NCBI GenBank assembly: GCA_945874095.1
Contig: CAMCFM010000010.1
Location: 1 to 23,047 of the forward strand
Length of the DNA stretch: 23,047 bases
Direction of reading: 5' to 3'
DNA from: Candidatus Kuenenia stuttgartensis
GTDB taxonomy: Bacteria; Planctomycetota; Planctomycetia; Isosphaerales; Isosphaeraceae
The notes beneath the pieces were generated by a model. The model was not told the DNA's origin. It did no database searches and saw nothing but the letters and a program-made list of their open reading frames with translations. Each line of letters starts with the position of its first letter. The first letter of the stretch is position 1. The position numbers were made by a program, and so were the translations under genes. This document shows, in pieces, positions 22,240-23,047 of this stretch.

Positions 22240-23047
22240 ATATGGAACATGAATCACGCGGTTCCAAGACTGATTCTTTAATCCACACATCTGAATATGT
22301 GGATGTGAATCATGAACAGGTATGGCTTGAGGACGACCTGTTTGCCCGCGACAGTGATGGCCAGCTCCTCCGCATGGATCCGGCGACTCGCGACGAACTT
22401 GAAACACTTGTTACAGTGCGTATCGACGGAAGGGAAGTTGAGGTTCCGAAAGCGGTACCAAAGACCGATTCCATGGGCAATGTGATGCGTGATGCGGATG
22501 GTCTGATTATTCCACGTCCAACAACAATTTATGATGCCGTGAGTCTCGCCTATAATAATCAGTCTCGCGAGTTTTCAGTCGAGGGCATGAGTCGGGAGTT
22601 TTCATTATCAAGCATGAGTCGGGAAGTTGCAATGATAGGTAAAAGTCAGGAGATGTTTACATCCTCGTCTTTTTCCCAGCAGATGCAATCAAATCCGATT
22701 CCGATCCTTTGCCATCGAGACCACCAGGATCCAGTCGCTGTTTGCCGTGTCTGTGTTGTTCAAATTGCAAAATTCAAAGCCCGCACCGGACAGGTTTCCG
22801 TCGAGCGTAAACTCTTGCCAGCCTGTCAGCACAGGGTGGAAGAAACCATGGTGATCGACACCTTGGGATCGCCCGACGAAAAGGCCAAAAAACGGATCCA
22901 GAAGTCTGTTAAAACCCTTGTTGAACTGTTACTTGCAGACCATCCTAATCCGTGTGAGAAAGAACGCCGAAATCCAGGCGATTGCGAGCTGGAATCACTT
23001 GGTAAACGCTTGAAGATTGGCACCAACCGCTTCAGTCCTACCGAAAA
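22236..23047 (+). CDS. NuoG/HoxU-like iron-sulfur subunit, 5' part (270 residues, continues past the window)
   Basis: The frame opens with ATG at 22236, overlapping the preceding stop as ATGA; a second ATG six bases on is an alternative start. After a non-conserved 55-residue leader, the VTVRIDGREVEVPKA strand pair (59-73) begins a ferredoxin-type domain. [2Fe-2S] ligands are C159, C170, C173 and C197 (ILC, AVCRVC, PAC), as in NuoG/HoxU. Between the strand pair and C159 is an unusually long insert (about 74-155) with an internal repeat built on MSREFS/MSREV. The His-ligated cluster motif, normally HxxxCxxCxxxxxC, reads H236...C240 and C250 with the middle Cys missing (EKE). There is no stop before the window ends. 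The protein should receive electrons from the NuoEF protein and pass them on. It may belong to a hydrogenase, formate dehydrogenase or NDH-type complex; the neighbours needed to tell are not in the window. Confidence 0.85.
   Translation, partial: MNMEHESRGSKTDSLIHTSEYVDVNHEQVWLEDDLFARDSDGQLLRMDPATRDELETLVTVRIDGREVEVPKAVPKTDSMGNVMRDADGLIIPRPTTIYDAVSLAYNNQSREFSVEGMSREFSLSSMSREVAMIGKSQEMFTSSSFSQQMQSNPIPILCHRDHQDPVAVCRVCVVQIAKFKARTGQVSVERKLLPACQHRVEETMVIDTLGSPDEKAKKRIQKSVKTLVELLLADHPNPCEKERRNPGDCELESLGKRLKIGTNRFSPTE

Overview
The window looks like a chromosomal piece of a planctomycete (Planctomycetota), probably a heterotrophic Planctomycetales-type lineage rather than an anammox one. The indications are the N-terminal LESRELLA motif of the protein at 14270-16621 (a variant of the LExRxLL motif common on planctomycete exported proteins), the density of multihaem cytochromes next to lineage-type hypothetical proteins, moderate GC, and the style of the hypothetical at 426-1712. 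No single marker gene fixes the taxonomy, so this is inference.

Layout. The left edge holds the 3' part of a tRNA, most likely Gly(CCC), followed by about 380 bp with inverted repeats but no gene. Two minus-strand genes follow: a basic, helical RNAxxHGL-type protein of unknown role (426-1712) and an exported six-repeat beta-propeller (2011-2823). From 3150 to 14046 five minus-strand genes form the core. In transcription order they are an exported beta-barrel-like protein (14046-12103), a cytochrome-b-like membrane protein (11994-11032), a membrane-anchored decahaem cytochrome c (10993-9467), a class III nucleotide cyclase with FHA-like and GAF regions (9270-7309), and a 1338-residue decahaem cytochrome fused to an LVIVD-type propeller (7166-3150). 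Divergent from these are a two-domain GlcG/HbpS-like exported protein and a tightly coupled small His-rich exported protein (14270-17050, plus strand). Converging on them from the right is a pair of paralogous five-haem c554-like cytochromes (20137-17055, minus). At the right edge, divergent from the cytochrome pair, are a NuoE-NuoF fusion and the start of a NuoG/HoxU-like iron-sulfur subunit that runs off the window.

How they may work together. The four c-type cytochromes carry 28 CXXCH and two CX4CH motifs, 30 predicted haems. The b-type membrane protein plus the anchored decahaem protein resemble a quinol-to-periplasm electron exit. The c554-like pair and the cytochrome-propeller fusion would be periplasmic or surface carriers, the barrel-like protein could provide an outer-membrane path, and the GlcG/HbpS-like protein could bind haem. 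The NuoEF/NuoG-like pair would handle NAD(H) electrons in the cytoplasm. I infer a respiratory or extracellular electron-transfer module, possibly controlled by a second messenger made by the embedded cyclase. The terminal electron partner is not visible in this window, and no established catalytic signature (for example hydrazine synthase, nitrite reductase or a molybdopterin enzyme) was seen.
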